A stretch of DNA of 64,000 nucleotides from positions 33,328,930-33,392,929 of the forward strand of contig CM046343.1 in assembly GCA_025403435.1 (NCBI GenBank), read 5' to 3'. Below, one piece after another: positions 11,662 to 22,892 of the stretch. A program made the translations under genes and the position numbers. The stretch comes from Artocarpus heterophyllus (Eukaryota > Streptophyta > Magnoliopsida > Rosales > Moraceae). The first letter of the stretch is position 1. The number at the start of each line of letters is the position of its first letter. The notes below the pieces were generated by a model. The model saw only the letters and a program-made list of their open reading frames with translations. It was not told where the DNA came from and did no database searches.

Positions 11662-12352
11662 TAGGGGTGTACAAAAACCGCCCCGCAACCGCCGGCCGCC
11701 CGCCCAAAAAAAAAACTATGCGGGTTCAACCCGCCCGCCTACATATGTTGGCGGGCGGGTACGGTTTTAAATTTTAGGGGACGGGTTCAACCCGAACCCG
11801 CCCGCCTAATTCTTAAAAAAAAAAAAAAAAAAAAATCTTAATCTAAACCTCTCCCACTCCTCATTCTTTAAAAAGAAAAAGAACATTTGACTTTATTCAT
11901 CATTTCATCTGTAGTATCCTGTTATTTTTGAACCCAATAAACAGGTTTTATGGAAGAACAAGAATTCTTGACTTTGTTCATCACTTCATATATAGTTGAT
12001 GTTTCTTGTTGCAATGAATGATTATGTTTCTTAATTTTTTATGAATATGGTTATTGTCTTTAGGCGTCAAACTTGGTTGTTGTTGAGAATGCTTCATACA
12101 TTATCGTCTTATATTTTCTACAAATTTTCTTCACTTTTTTTTAATAAAAAAGAGCTCAAAAAATTATATTGTACATTAGTGTAGACCCAACCCGCCCAAC
12201 CCGCCCGCACCGCCCGCACCCGCCCGCCCCCAAACCGAAACCGCCCGCCACTCCATGGGCGGTTTGTGGGTTGGTTAATCGCCAACCCGTCACTTAAAAA
12301 AACCGCCCCGTACCCGCCCAAAAACCGCAAACCCGCCCGTTGTTCACCCCTA
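11662..12352. mobile_element. Non-autonomous hAT element (691 bp) with perfect 8-bp TSD
   Basis: Terminal inverted repeats TAGGGGTGTACAA (11662) and TTGTTCACCCCTA (ending 12352) are flanked by an exact 8-bp direct repeat CCTAGAGC at 11654-11661 and 12353-12360. An 8-bp TSD and TAGGGGTG ends are hAT hallmarks. Both subterminal regions are rich in CCCGCC/GGCGGG repeats, which could be transposase-binding clusters and can pair with each other. The centre is AT-rich and encodes no transposase, so movement needed an hAT transposase supplied in trans. Confidence 0.9.
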
Positions 12353-12379
12353 CCTAGAGCCATAGTAGGATATTCTTGG

Positions 12380-13090
12380 TAGAGTTGTCAGCTTGCAATA
12401 GTGTAAGGCACGGCCCAGTCCAACCCAACCCAGCCTTAAACTATTGCAGGTTGGGCTGGCAGGCACGCCGATGGGCCAGGGCTGGGCCTAATACCCAAAG
12501 CCCATAGGGCTAGCACGGTCTTAGTCTATGAAGGGCCTACGCCAGCCTAAGCACACAACAGGCCCGGCTTGGCCTAGGCACGCCAAAGGCCCTTTTAGCT
12601 TGGCCCTTTAGGTGCTCAAAAAAATACCCCTATTTTAAGCTCCTTGAGGTTTTAACCTTAAACCTTTATAAGAAATAAGAGTTTATCAACCACTCAACTA
12701 GACAGTTATTTGTATGTTTTTGATATCTAACTATATTTATCATGTCTATAAAGCATATTACAAATTTAGATATAAACTTGCTTAAATCACACATAAAAAA
12801 AATAAGAATTTCTATTTTTCAATACTCTACATAATATTTAGAAATATTTCTTTACACTTAGTAGTCTCATGATTTTATACATTAATTTTTTATTAAAATT
12901 TTTTTAAAATAAACAAAAATTTAGAAATTAAAAATTATGGTGTTGGCCCTACTTAAGCCCTACAGGGCCTGGGCCTGAGCCCGACGCGGCCCTTCAAGAA
13001 CCAGAGTTGGGCCTGAGGTTTTCTTTTTAGATACGGCCCTCTACTATAAAGGGCCGGCCTTGGCGTGGCACAAGAGCCGGGCCACCTCTA
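12380..13090. mobile_element. Second, older hAT-like non-autonomous element (about 711 bp)
   Basis: Ends TAGAGTTGTCAG (12380) and the inverse of TAGAGGTGGCCCGG (ending 13090) form an imperfect inverted repeat. GC-rich subterminal GGCC/GGGC motifs lie at both ends and an AT-rich centre has no gene. The flanking 8-mers ATTCTTGG and ATTGCTAG match at only five positions, consistent with an old insertion or a slightly misplaced boundary. It begins 28 bp after the first hAT element. Confidence 0.65.
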
Positions 13091-13724
13091 ATTGCTAGTA
13101 TCATAGTTGTGACTGTCGGTTCTGCAATTTGTTGTATGATGGCAAGCTACTCCAAGTATCACAGTAAGATACTGCTAGTCACGGTTTCTACTTCCGTTAT
13201 CTCACTATGGTACTCTGGGGGATGTTTAGTATGCCAATACGTTAAGCTGGCATTTTCTTCCAGAATATTTTTTTTATGGCAATCAATATCTTGTGAGTGT
13301 GGCATTTGACATTTGTGTAAAGCCCCAAACTACAGGTCATTTTTTTCCTAGGTTTCCACACCGTGACATGCTAAAAGTTGATCTCTGCATTATGTTTTTA
13401 TATGTCGAGAGTTCTTTTTTCTTTTCCCCCAACTTGGCATGCATCAAAATATGAAACAAGACTATATAAAGATCTTAAACCTCAAAATGATGAATCTTCT
13501 CTCACGAAATATCCCTCCAAAAGCCCACTTTTTTTTCCTATAAAAGTACTGGCTCGCATTTCATCCACCAAACAACCCCCACCTACATAGCTCGTTAAAC
13601 ATACACATGGACCAATATGCAACTAAATATTGCTTATTATGATGGATATACATGTGTGTGTGTATATATTACTCAATGCACAAACCAGCTCAAAGAGTGT
13701 TCTTGTTTCATTTTACATTGGCTT

Positions 13725-16512
13725 ATGGAGGAGAAAAAAATGGACAAAAGGCCAATCTCTCCAAGTTCTATCCAGACTCACCTTGTTGACATTCATGAGA
13801 TCTTACCGCCAGAAGTAGAGGGAGATACAACTCATGTGGCTGAAAAATCGGAGAAGCGATACAACCGACCTGTTAGAGGGAGAGATGTAAAGAGAAACCA
13901 CAGGAGATTCAGCAGGCAAGTTTCTCTAGAGACTGGCTTTTCTGTGCTCAATAGAGAGTCCAAGGCTAGAGATCATGAGAGGAGGGCTCTTGTGGGAATG
14001 GAAGGAGTTTCAGAGGTTTCGATTCAGTTAATAGGATCGAAGGCATGGAAGGAAGGATAGGTGACCAGTTTAGCACTTTCAAGACCAAATCAACTCTGAA
14101 TAAGCAGAACTCTCTGTTGCCATCTGGAGTTAAGGACCAAAAAGAGATGGTGTGTCATAGAAATGAATTAGGGTCAGAAGGGCTTGATGAGTCTGTTAAT
14201 AAAAGTGATCCTGCTGGGAGATACTTTGCTGCTCTTAGAGGTCCTGAGTTAGACCAAGTGAAGGTAATATTATCATTACTACATGATCAAATGAAACCTT
14301 AATTTCTTGTGTTTTTTATGTTTTTCAGTTTGGCTGGTAAGTTGCTTGAATGAAACTTTGAACTGATATGAAAATGTAACCTTCGCTCAGATATAGTCAT
14401 ATAATAAGCAAACATTCTTAAGAATATGCCAAGTAAACTAATTTATGTTGCATTATTTATGTATCACCACTTGTGATTATAAGTATTGATTTTTTTTGTA
14501 ATTGATCCACGTATTTATTAGAAGAAACCATATAGTTTTAGAACAATGTTATAGGACACCGATGATATTAAACACCATACACTAATAAAGGAAAAGTGGG
14601 CGCCACCTTTTGTTAGTTGTGGTGCTCAACACTGATGATGTCTCCAAGCATTTTCCATAGTTTTGTATTAAACCTTGTTATCAATTAAAATGTCATAGGT
14701 GATGTCAACATAAATGGTATTTGAAGTTTTTCACAAATTTTACTCTAGGATACGACAAGATATTGCAGTAGAGTAAATTTCATTCACTGTTTGTGAAATT
14801 TTAATTGCCTGATCAATAAATATTCACTTTAAAACTAGTGAACTATAAGGCACACAAGTGCTCCCATACATAGATCTTACATGCATTAGCACAGCTGATT
14901 TTTTTGGTATGTCACATGCTCATATGCCAACTCTAGCTCTTTAGACCATTGGACAAAACCAAACTTGACAGAACACGCATTCATTAACTATATGCTGCTT
15001 GTTTGTGTTACGTAGGATTATGAAGATATTCTTCTTTCAAAAGACGAGCTATGGCCATTTGTCCTTCGGTTTCCAATTGGGTGTTTCGGTATTTGTCTAG
15101 GCCTTAACAGCCAAGCCGTCTTGTGGCGTGCTCTAGCAACGAGCCTCGCCGTTGAATTTCTCCACATTAGCCCTTCCATAAACCTTGCCCTCTGGCTACT
15201 AGCCCTTGCAGTTCTTGTCTCAGTCTCTATCACCTACATTCTCAAATGCATATTCTACTTTGAGGATGTTAAAAGAGAGTATTTTCACCCGGTAAGGGTC
15301 AACTTCTTCTTTGGTCCTTGGGCTGTCTGCATGTTCTTGTCCAATTCGGTACCACCAATACTTTTCCCTGCCACCCTTCACCCTGCAATTTGCTGCACTT
15401 TCATGGGACCCTATTTCTTTTTGAGCTGAAGATCTATGGCCAGTGGCTTTCAGGCGGAAAAAGGCGGCTTTGCAAGGTGGCAAATTCGTCTTCTCACCTC
15501 TCGGTCATCGGGAACTTTGTTGGAGCAATTTTAGCCGCAAAAGTGGGGTGGAAGGAGCCTGCGAAGTTCTTCTGGGCAGTTGGTTTTGCTCATTACCTTG
15601 TGGTGTTTGTCCCTTTGTACCAAAGATTGCCAACTAGTGAAGCTTTGCCAAAGGAGATACACCCAGTTTACCCCATGTTTATTGCAGCTCCTTCAGCTGC
15701 TAGTGTTGCTTGGCATATTATCTATGAAGAGTTTGATGGGTTGTCCAGGACTTGCTTTTTCATCGCTTTGTTTCTCTATCTTTCATTGGTTGTAAGGATT
15801 AATTTCTTCACAGGGTTTAGGTAATTAGCTACTCCTAAAGTATGGTAACTATTTCATATTTTTACAATTGATGGGTTTTCTTAAAGCATTGTTAGAATAC
15901 CTTTCTTTTTTCTCCTTCCATAGTATGCTCATAGTTCGATACAACTAACTCATCTTTTTAGTAGAATTAAGTTACCTCTTTTTGTTCTATCAATGAACTT
16001 CGAGATTTTTCTTAAGATAAAAAGAGTTGAGAAGCGCAACGACATTTATGATTTTCTTTTGTTATTTTAGCTAAAAAAATCATGGTTTATCCACAGTGAT
16101 ATAGCATCCTCCAAATTCTTAAGTTTCAAAAATGGCTAACAATCTAGTCTTAAATATTTGCAGGGTCTTGGTGGCATGGTGGTCTTATACCTTGCCAATG
16201 ACGACTGCCTCAGTAGCCACCATCAAGTACACAGAAGAAGTCCCTTCGTTTTTAAGCAAAGGCCTTGCGCTTACTCTTTCTTTCATGTCATCAGCAATGG
16301 TGTCTGTTTTGTTTGTTTCCACTCTTCTCCATGCCTTTGTATGGCGCATATTGTTTCCAAACGACTTGGCAATTGTAATGACAAAGAGAAGGCATACCAA
16401 GGAGAAGAAACCCTTCAAAAGAGCCTATGATATTAAGCGGTGGACTAAGCAGGCTCTCACCAAGAACAATTCAGTAAAAAGGTATTTCGATGCAGAGAAA
16501 GAAGGCCATTGA
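13725..16512 (+). pseudogene. SLAC1: SLAC1-type guard-cell S-type anion channel with two frameshifts
   Basis: Three exons: 13725-14263, 15016-15820 and 16164-16512, all with GT-AG borders. The N-terminal cytosolic domain includes the SLAC1 signature FSRQVSLETGFSVLNRES and ends AGRYFAALRGPELDQVK. The channel domain follows (LRFPIGCFGICLGL, ILKCIFYFED, KIYGQWLSGGKRR, VGNFVGAILAAK, SFL/INFFTGFR) and the tail ends KRWTKQALTKNN. In plants this TDT/TehA-fold plasma-membrane channel releases anions from guard cells during ABA- and CO2-triggered stomatal closure and is activated by OST1 phosphorylation of the N-terminus. The reading frame breaks twice. Near 13994-13999 one base is missing, so GNGRSFRGFDSVNRIEG is in another frame. 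Near 15419-15425, TTTTTGAGCTG should supply LELK but lacks one base. Elsewhere the sequence is well conserved, so this is either a very recent pseudogene or two homopolymer-adjacent sequencing errors. Confidence 0.88.
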
Positions 16513-17687
16513 TTGCACCTTAATCAGAAGCAAGTTATGCAGTGCTCCTTCCTACCGAACGACTACTTAAAACCATGATTCCATGAAGATCATTTTTGGA
16601 AGATCAGAAATCTATCATCATCTAATGTTTAAGATGTTGCCTTCATGAAGCAATTTACTTGTGGACTACAAGTCCTGCCACTGCATATGCTCATTGCATG
16701 TTTCCTCGGCCAAGATGGTTTGGTAAGGCTAATGTTGTGACGCATTGAATGCAAGTCCTCTTGCTCCATTTTTCTTTCTCTGCCTAAATGAGCTATCAAT
16801 GATTTTGCTAGGTATAATTTACAAGCAGTTTAAAAACATAATTCAAATCAAGAGTTTGAGCTAAAAATGGTTTGAAATTATTTTGTGAAAGAAAAAGACT
16901 TCAACAAAACCAGTTCAAACTTTTTTTTTTTAATTTATAGTTCAAACTAGGTTTCTAAAATCATCAAAATAAAAGGGTACAGTCAAGTAGTCATTAAATG
17001 CATAAAACGAAATCCAGTCCTATCATTCATATATTGTTTGCTGTACTGCAGGAAGCAAATTTAAAAGCAAATTTGAAGGGATATAACAAAATCGTCCCTT
17101 GTAGTTTATCAAAATTTTGTATTTTAAAATCTTTTTAAAATTAATACCATAATATAAGTTTTAACACGATTTTTCCTCCCAGAGAGAGGGTTTTTAACAC
17201 GATTTTAAAACATATAGGATAGTTTTAAACAATTCGTAAATAGTAAGAGAAAAGCAGGGTGGAACACGACGTTCCCATAAAGCATGGGCGGATTTTGTTA
17301 TTATTCCAACTATAAATTAGGAATGGTTGCAAAAGTTTTATGTTGTCGGGAAGAAGGACCCCTTGTACCCTGTATACATTGCTGAACTACTAGCCATTTT
17401 CATCTTAAAAAAAAAAAAAAAAAAAGGTCAAAAAAGAAAATACGAAGTGAGGTGGTCACAATTGCTATACAACACAGGCTTTTGAGCATATTATTGATTT
17501 GAACTGAAACCTACAACTTGAAGGATGTAAAAACTAGTATGTGGGGTAATTTCAATTAATTCCATATACAACATAACAGCCGGATGATCTTGGATTGAGT
17601 TGTTCTATTCCAAATTTGTCTCGGCAGAATATACTAAATCCAGATTATGTTGCCTATGCAGTATAAGAATCTTGTCGTCTTCTACTC
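16513..17687. other. Intergenic region between convergent SLAC1 and TPX2-like genes
   Basis: Contains the 3' flanks of both convergent genes, a poly(A)-like tract at 17408-17426 and AT-rich sequence. No further gene was seen. Confidence 0.5.
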
Positions 17688-20600
17688 TCAGCGGATACCC
17701 ATCCTCCTGTTTTGATTTCAATGTAAAAAGGTTTTAACTCGGAAATGTAAGGAAAGTAAAGGGTAAGAAAAGTTTAGCGGAACTGCCTTCATTGAATTGG
17801 CAATACCTTGTGTGCAATTGGTGACCAATTTCAGAGATGCCCCCATCACTCCCACATGAGATCTGCTTTCGACCAAATACTGATGTTTTTGCTGTCACGG
17901 GATCCATTACCTGTAGTGTGTAGGATGTCAAAATATATGAATTACAGACGACTAAACTAGGGCAAATGGCTAAAACACTACTTGCATAAGCATAAATTTC
18001 AAATGAATAGCAAAAGAGGCATCACAATTACTCAAAAAACCAATTCTTCTTTGTAGAATGTACCTTATTTTCTGGCTGGAAAGAAACCAATCTATTTTCT
18101 TTTGAACCCTTGTGCCAAAAAATGGAATAATTCAGCATGGTAATAGACAAATTAAATTGAAAAGGATTTTGATATTCATTTATAAAAAAACTGAAGAAAA
18201 GCAAGGATAACCTTAACAGATAAAGAATTCGACCGAGGCAATTTCAGGTGAGATCCGTTGTTTGACTGGAGCTCAGATGTCAGAGAAAGCTGGCATTAAA
18301 CATGAAAATAAATGAAAAACATGTCATACATACCAACTCTGCATGGCATGAATGAGGGAAAAAAGCAGAATTCATTAATTGCTGCCAAGCATACCTTACT
18401 GAAAAGATCTGTTGGTGGGTTATGCTGAATTCTCCTCTCGGTATGGAAATTGAATTCCTATAGAGAACTCAAAGCACGTTACTAACTTAGAGATTTCTTT
18501 CAATGAGTAATCTAAACATATAGTGACAAGAAAGTGATAAAAATCTCTACACTACCATTGGTATTGTGGGTTCTCGCTTGCTATTCCGGAAAACACCGAT
18601 GTCTCCTTTACTAGAAAATATCTGCATTGAAAAGGAAATAAATTATCTTTGAATAATTGCTAAAACGAGCTTCATAAAACACTAACAAAAGTGACAATGA
18701 AATACCTTCTTATTAAGAGGAAGAGCTTTGAATCTGTGCATTACATCCCCATCTTGCTTTAGAGATTCTGTGGTACTTGGCCTGACCAAAAGCAGCGCAA
18801 TTCCTAAGTGCTATTTTTTATTTCAAATGCAGCGTGCACTTGACTCTTTTTTTCACTCATACTCGATAATGAAAATAATCTGTTTTATTACCTTCTGGAT
18901 TCCCTATTTCCATTTTCTACCATTGTAGAAGTACTGGGTTTGTCTGACCCCTGCAAAGAAAAGATGAAAAAAAATTAGTTATATATCACTTCCACAGATT
19001 TACAAATACTCCCATAACTTCTACGTTCGAAAAGATGAAGGAAAACTTAAACTTGAGAATATACTAACGCAAAAACATTAAATCTAACTTGCAAACAACC
19101 TTGTCATGGTCTTTGCAATTATTTGATAATGAAGCAGTAGACCCATTGTGCATGGCCCTTTCCATTGTCTTTAGCTGAAACACCTAAAAAGCCATGAGAA
19201 GAAGAAAATATAAGCGACAAATTCTACGTGAGAAACTACAATTTGCCAATGCTTGTTCCTTTTCCACTAATAAGGATAAAGACATCGTTACAAAATTTAA
19301 AAGTTTTGTTAAGAAACAACGAAGAAAAAAGTATCAAAGCACTAACTTGAAATTCTGGCAATTTTGGAGTACTCCTTTTTGGGAGTGGCAATGAAGGGGC
19401 TTCAAAAATCTGCAATTCAAGACAAACTAAGTAAGGAGGCAAAACAAGAAGAAAAATTCACACAAATTCGAAAGAGTGCAAGTACAGACTTTTCTGTTTA
19501 ATGGTCTTGCTTTAAATCTACGAACAGCTGATGTCACTTGCTCCACTTCTGTACCACTCCGAGACCTGATATTGATAAAACGTATTAAAGTCACCACATT
19601 TCTAGACTAGATTGTGTAGCGTGTCTTTAACAAAATAGGTACATGCTAACCTCATTCTTTCTGCCCGATGTGCTGTTTTAAGTTCAGGCTCTCTTGGTAT
19701 AGTAAGCTTTAACTTGGCATGTGCAGAGGATTTATCAACAGTTTCAGATAAAACAGTGTCATCCTGCAAGACCACCCAGGCACACTTAGGGGCTTTCTTT
19801 GACTCACTTAAATAGTCTCAACATTCCAAAAGAAAATATAATTCAGATCAGAAATATAAAATCAAAGATTTACATACATTTAGAATGCAATTTTGATGTA
19901 TGCTGCCTAGTTTTGAGCAAAGACTAATTAATTTTTTTCCTTCCCGACAATTAAATCAGTTCATAGACAATGGTGACTAGAATCGTGGAAATTTATGAAA
20001 GAGAAACATCTTAATGGTAAGTTTATTTAGGCTAAACATATGACAAATGTGTAACAAAGTAGGATTCCATCATGATACTTGTAATACAATTTGAGTGGCA
20101 TTACATACCTTTCTAGGGATCTTGCGGACAAAACTGGTTTGCTGCTTTCCGTCAGTGACCTGAAATCAGGAATAACTCTGAGCCAGCCATAACCCTATTT
20201 TTACAAACAAATTTCTAGTTCATGTGTGTAATAAATATGCCCATGAACAATTTCTAGCATTGATAGAAAATTAGTTCGTTACGCAGTTATAAAAAGTCAA
20301 GCATCGTCAGCACAAATCACTAAGGACGCAACCTCTGTACCTTACGTAAGTGTCCTCCCTCTAGCTTTTGCCTCTTGGGAGCCTGGCTTTCCACTCCAGA
20401 AGAACTACACAAGCTCTTTTCGTTAATTTGAACCAGTGGCATCTGAAATCTAAACATCAACAGTACCACAATATTAAGATAACAATATGGTGTGCAGAAA
20501 GTTCACTGTATGTCAAGCTTCAATACAAAGTTGAGTTGATGGTAGTTGGTACCTAGAACTGCCAAATTGAGGGGGTCGATTTTGCTTTGCCAGCTGACTT

Positions 20601-21741
20601 GCTGTTGGCTTCAATAAAGTTGAGCTCCTTGGAAGAGACGCCTTGGTAGAAGGGTTAGCTTTATCTTTTGGCTTGTAATTGGATAAGAAATTGTATAATC
20701 CTGTAAAGAAAAAATAAAAATACAAATCACACAAGTATCTTACACGTTAGCTTTGACCATATAAAGTCGTTATTTCTGAACTATATTAATTAAACTTTGG
20801 CAGATACACATTATGTAAGAGCTAAAACATTTCAAGAGTTTGCAGATTGTATAACATGGGTATAACAAAGGATTTTCATGAACAATGCAAAAAGATGAAG
20901 CACGTTGAAACATCAGCAAGCATTTAAACATGAAACACCGCCTTTTTAACTAATCAATCAGGACAATAATCCGCATTTTTTCAGTCAAAAAGTCATCAAC
21001 TTGGTCACCTGTAGATGATCCATGTGGATGATTCAGAACTTTCTGTAAATTACCAAAGATCCCTCTTTCCATTGCTTCAAAATCTAGCATATATAGCATC
21101 ACATCAGGCACAATAATTTAGGCTTGAAAACTACGTTAAAACTGCTAGGTAACTGCAAAAAGAGATTGTACAGTACTACCTAAATATATTCCAAGGATCA
21201 ACTAGTTTTTTTGCCAAAACATTCTCAATCATAAAATTACCTCCATTATTTACATCTCTTGAACAAAAATCTTGGCCCCCACCGACATGGCAACCACCGT
21301 AAAACGAAGAACTCTGATTTTCTCTCTCTGATTTCGGTGAAACATTCACATTTTCCAGGAGAATGTCCTCTCCTAGAACCAACTTCGTCACAAAAGCTGA
21401 AATACAGGGGGAAAGGAAAATGAGATTCTGTTCACTGATTTTCAAGAGAAAACAGAAATGAATCAAACGAGAACCAGAAAAGTCGAGAAATTTGGGTCTC
21501 CAGCAGCAGAAATTACGAATAAAAAAAAACTTGAAAAGTGTCGTGCTCGAGCTAGAAGAGAAGACTCACGAGAAGGCGGATAGCTCTTGGCCGACTCGAA
21601 CCAAATCTCCGCTTCTCGAGCCTCAGCCGGAGTCTCCTCCCGAGTGAAATCGAAGTACCTCGCCGCTTCGAACTCGTACTCAAGGTCGATTTCGTGAGCC
21701 TCGAACACCGGCTCCACCTCCATATCCTCCTCCATCTCCAT
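17688..21741 (-). CDS. TPX2L: TPX2-like microtubule/spindle protein, 18 exons
   Basis: A GT-AG model stays in frame throughout. Exons: 21570-21741, 21241-21396, 21009-21083, 20553-20700, 20341-20449, 20109-20159, 19651-19763, 19490-19565, 19347-19409, 19100-19183, 18892-18950, 18706-18781, 18556-18621, 18395-18457, 18212-18289, 18064-18108, 17807-17910 and 17688-17706. They total 1557 bases and 518 residues, starting at ATG 21741 (MEMEEDMEVEP). The N-terminus YEFEAARYFDFTREETPAEA is a TPX2-family signature. A basic PKRQKLEGGHLRK segment looks like a nuclear signal. The central part has the TPX2 hallmarks PSLPLPKRSTPKLPEFQ and EFNFHTERRIQHNPPTDLF, the importin-binding region. The product is shorter than canonical TPX2 and lacks its C-terminal kinesin-binding part, as in plant TPX2-like proteins. 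Predicted role: nuclear/spindle microtubule assembly and Aurora kinase contact. The exon 2/3 junction is the least certain. Confidence 0.88.
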
Positions 21742-21764
21742 CCTCACTCTCTCTCTCTCTCAAA

Positions 21765-22060
21765 ACCGTCGCTTTTTCTTTCTCTCTCTAAAAAAAACTT
21801 ACGCTTTCGCTTTCGCTTCTGCTTTCTCTCTCTAAAATGCCAGAGCCTAACATGAACGAACCAGAAAAAACCAAAGCCAAACACCACGAAATCTCTTCAT
21901 CTCCATCCCCTCTCTCTTTCTCTCTCTAAAAACCTTCGCTTTTGCTTTCTCTCTCTAAAAAACTTCGCTTTCGCTATCGCTTTTTCTCTCTAAAATGCCA
22001 GAGCCTTGCGTGAAACAACCAGGAAAAAAAAAAAAAAACTCCAAAGCCAAACACCAAAAA
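21765..22060. repeat. Imperfect tandem duplication in the TPX2-like leader/promoter
   Basis: The block CTCTCTAAAATGCCAGAGCC followed by AAGCCAAACACC occurs at about 21825-21885 and again at about 21985-22055, with CT-rich and CGCTTTCGCTTT-type runs before each. The repeat unit is about 150-160 bp. It lies directly upstream of the TPX2-like start codon (21741), in the CT-rich region expected to be 5' UTR or core promoter. A TATA box is not obvious. Confidence 0.7.
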
Positions 22061-22513
22061 AAAAAATCAATCTTCGCAGAGACACATAGCTTGAAGGAGA
22101 ATCAAAAATGGAGGTTCCGAATCGGACCGGCGATTTACCCTAAATCCGGAAATCCGAGCTCCGGTTAAACACCATAGAAAGCTCGATTCTCAAGAGAGAG
22201 TAAGACGAGCGCTTGAAGAATAGTTTCTTTTTTTCTTTTTTTTTCTTTAATATTTAAATATATTTACGGTTCTCTATAAACCGAAGGTACAACAGTTCAT
22301 AGCATAAAGTACAAGTCCATGTCAATGTATGGATACGACCCAAAACCTTTTCCTGTTGTAGCGTCCAAAGTTTTGAATTTAGAAATATTATTTAATTCAA
22401 AATGACATCTATGCCCATGTCGTTTTCCGATAATGGTGAGCCCAGCATTGGGCTTTGGGGGTCTTAAATTTGAACAATAATCGTGGATAAGACTGTCATT
22501 TCGCTGTCTTACG

Positions 22514-22651
22514 ATGGAGGAGCAGTGTTATCGCTTTCCGAGCTGGGTTTTTCGGGCGACGAGAAGTTGTCGTTTTTCCGAGGATTCAGAGATTTCGGCG
22601 CTAGTGGGATTTGCCCTTGGGTTTGGTGAAAAATTGCGAGATCGCCACTGA
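22514..22651 (+). CDS. Short divergent ORF, 45 codons, possible truncated first exon
   Basis: ATG at 22514 opens a 45-residue frame (MEEQCYRFPSWVF...) in a locally GC-richer stretch, divergent from the TPX2-like gene. I do not recognise it. It may be the 5' exon of a gene whose remainder was displaced by the inverted-repeat element starting near 22.9 kb, or a chance frame. Confidence 0.2.
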   Translation: MEEQCYRFPSWVFRATRSCRFSEDSEISALVGFALGFGEKLRDRH

Positions 22652-22892
22652 CCGTTGTTTTATCGTTTTATTTGGTAGTGGATAGGAGGGGTCCCGCCTC
22701 CTGCAGGATTTCAAAAAAAAAGTGGGATTAGCCGAACGGTCACTGAAGGGTAATAACGGAATTTCAGCTTCTCTCAGTCAGAATTATACGTTACAATTAA
22801 TCCTCCAATTTAAGATATATTCTTCTTCCTAAGATTTATTGTTGAGCCTTTAAATTTTTGTTATAGAAAAATTAATCCCTGTTTGAGCAAAA

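Noticed and set aside
12118..12363. Minus-strand Gly/Arg-rich ORF
   Set aside because: Lies in the GC-rich subterminal repeats of the hAT element.
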